Positions 63,791 through 64,000 of a DNA stretch of 64,000 nucleotides are shown one piece after another. The notes below the pieces were generated by a model, which was given only the letters and a program-made list of their open reading frames with translations, was not told where the DNA came from and ran no database searches. The stretch spans positions 1 to 64,000 of the forward strand of contig PBLG01000010.1 in the NCBI GenBank assembly GCA_002722315.1, written 5' to 3'. A program made the position numbers and the translations under genes. The stretch's first letter is position 1. Each line of letters opens with the position of its first letter. The DNA comes from Lysobacterales bacterium. GTDB lineage: Bacteria > Pseudomonadota > Gammaproteobacteria > Xanthomonadales > Wenzhouxiangellaceae.

Positions 63791-64000
63791 CGCCATCGAT
63801 CGTCCGGCTCCCGCCACGGCTCGTGCGAATCGTCTTCCGGAATCTCCTCGTCTTCCCACTCGTAGCGCTTCATCGGCGGCCGATCCCAGTCGCGGTAGCG
63901 CAGCGCCATCGCAACGCCCAGCGCCAAGCCGCTCGCGTGCAGCTCCCAGCTCATGGTGGGTCCGGCCGGCAGCACGCCCCAGATCATCGAGCCGTACATG
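63787..64000 (-). CDS. rhomboid-family intramembrane protease, C-terminal part (cut by window edge)
   Basis: Only the last about 70 residues are visible. SMIWGVLPAGPTMSWELHASGLALGVAMALRY matches the last transmembrane helix of rhomboids, with the catalytic His in SWELHASG. A strongly acidic tail (YEWEDEEIPEDDSHEPWREPDD) follows. The serine (GxSG) lies outside the window, so the assignment rests on this helix and on context. Confidence 0.7.
   Translation of the reverse strand, partial: MYGSMIWGVLPAGPTMSWELHASGLALGVAMALRYRDWDRPPMKRYEWEDEEIPEDDSHEPWREPDDRWR

Noticed and set aside
1-64000. tRNA, rRNA or CRISPR array
   Set aside because: I saw no cloverleaf-type GTTCRANYC segment with matching stems, no rRNA-like region and no set of regularly spaced repeats; an exhaustive scan was not possible by eye.

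Overview
The window is GC-rich, densely coded bacterial chromosome. Gene content points to a gammaproteobacterium: YceF-YceD-RpmF-PlsX-FabHDG-AcpP-FabF-PabB/PabC-MltG-Tmk-HolB-PilZ synteny, RpoH next to FtsE/FtsX, and two-gene FadJ/FadI beta-oxidation. Several traits (secreted Asp-box protein with a choice-of-anchor-U-like end and a terminal FxDGxE motif, kinase-TPR proteins, DUF3300, a TatT-type TRAP operon) would fit a Wenzhouxiangella-like lineage. That genus-level guess is an inference from gene content, not from any search. I saw no rRNA, tRNA or CRISPR array.

Region 1 (1-10.6 kb) is the accessory part. It holds the 3' end of a DUF222/HNH endonuclease gene carrying two copies of an 18-bp perfect palindrome, a small overlapping unknown gene, an attC-like site, a 1618-residue SF1 helicase fused to an MTES/Vsr-like nuclease domain (a candidate defence protein), and a YefM/YoeB toxin-antitoxin pair. 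The pair lies between decayed fragments of a MATE transporter gene whose intact copy is at 9.2-10.6 kb. Between them are an exported glyoxalase-fold protein and a lipocalin-like protein whose signal peptide is broken by an in-frame TGA.

Region 2 (10.6-25.4 kb) is housekeeping, all on the minus strand: cbpM-cbpA, a 193-bp near-palindrome, rarA, then the fatty-acid/folate/replication supercluster, with rpmF and yceD at its promoter end. A 35-bp unit is triplicated at the end of pabB.

Region 3 (25.4-32.6 kb, plus strand) has yceF, a beta-oxidation pair (the FadJ-like subunit has a histone-like Lys/Ala tail) and a large secreted beta-propeller-type protein.

Region 4 (32.6-44 kb, minus strand) has a GT-C glycosyltransferase, a cold-shock/DUF1294 protein, an unknown protein, a four-part TRAP transporter operon (DctM, DctQ, DctP, TatT) headed by folD, a FAD amine-oxidase-like protein, a lipocalin, a ferritin-like DUF455 protein and NADP-isocitrate dehydrogenase.

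Region 5 (44-55.3 kb, mostly plus strand) has a TonB-like proline-rich protein, a convergent Ser/Thr kinase with TPR repeats, a DUF3300 protein with an Arg/Ser-rich tail, an enoyl-CoA hydratase, a creatininase-family hydrolase, a YghU-type glutathione enzyme, a ChaN-like protein, RluE, a REP/BIME palindrome, a Nudix hydrolase and a CPBP protease.

Region 6 (55.3-64 kb, minus strand) has a NERD nuclease-related protein, a threonine-synthase-like PLP enzyme, a TerB/DUF697 protein, a SnoaL-like protein, rpoH with a clear promoter and terminator, ftsX-ftsE, a type II secretion/type IV pilus F protein, a DUF2520 Rossmann protein and the 3' end of a rhomboid protease gene cut by the window edge.
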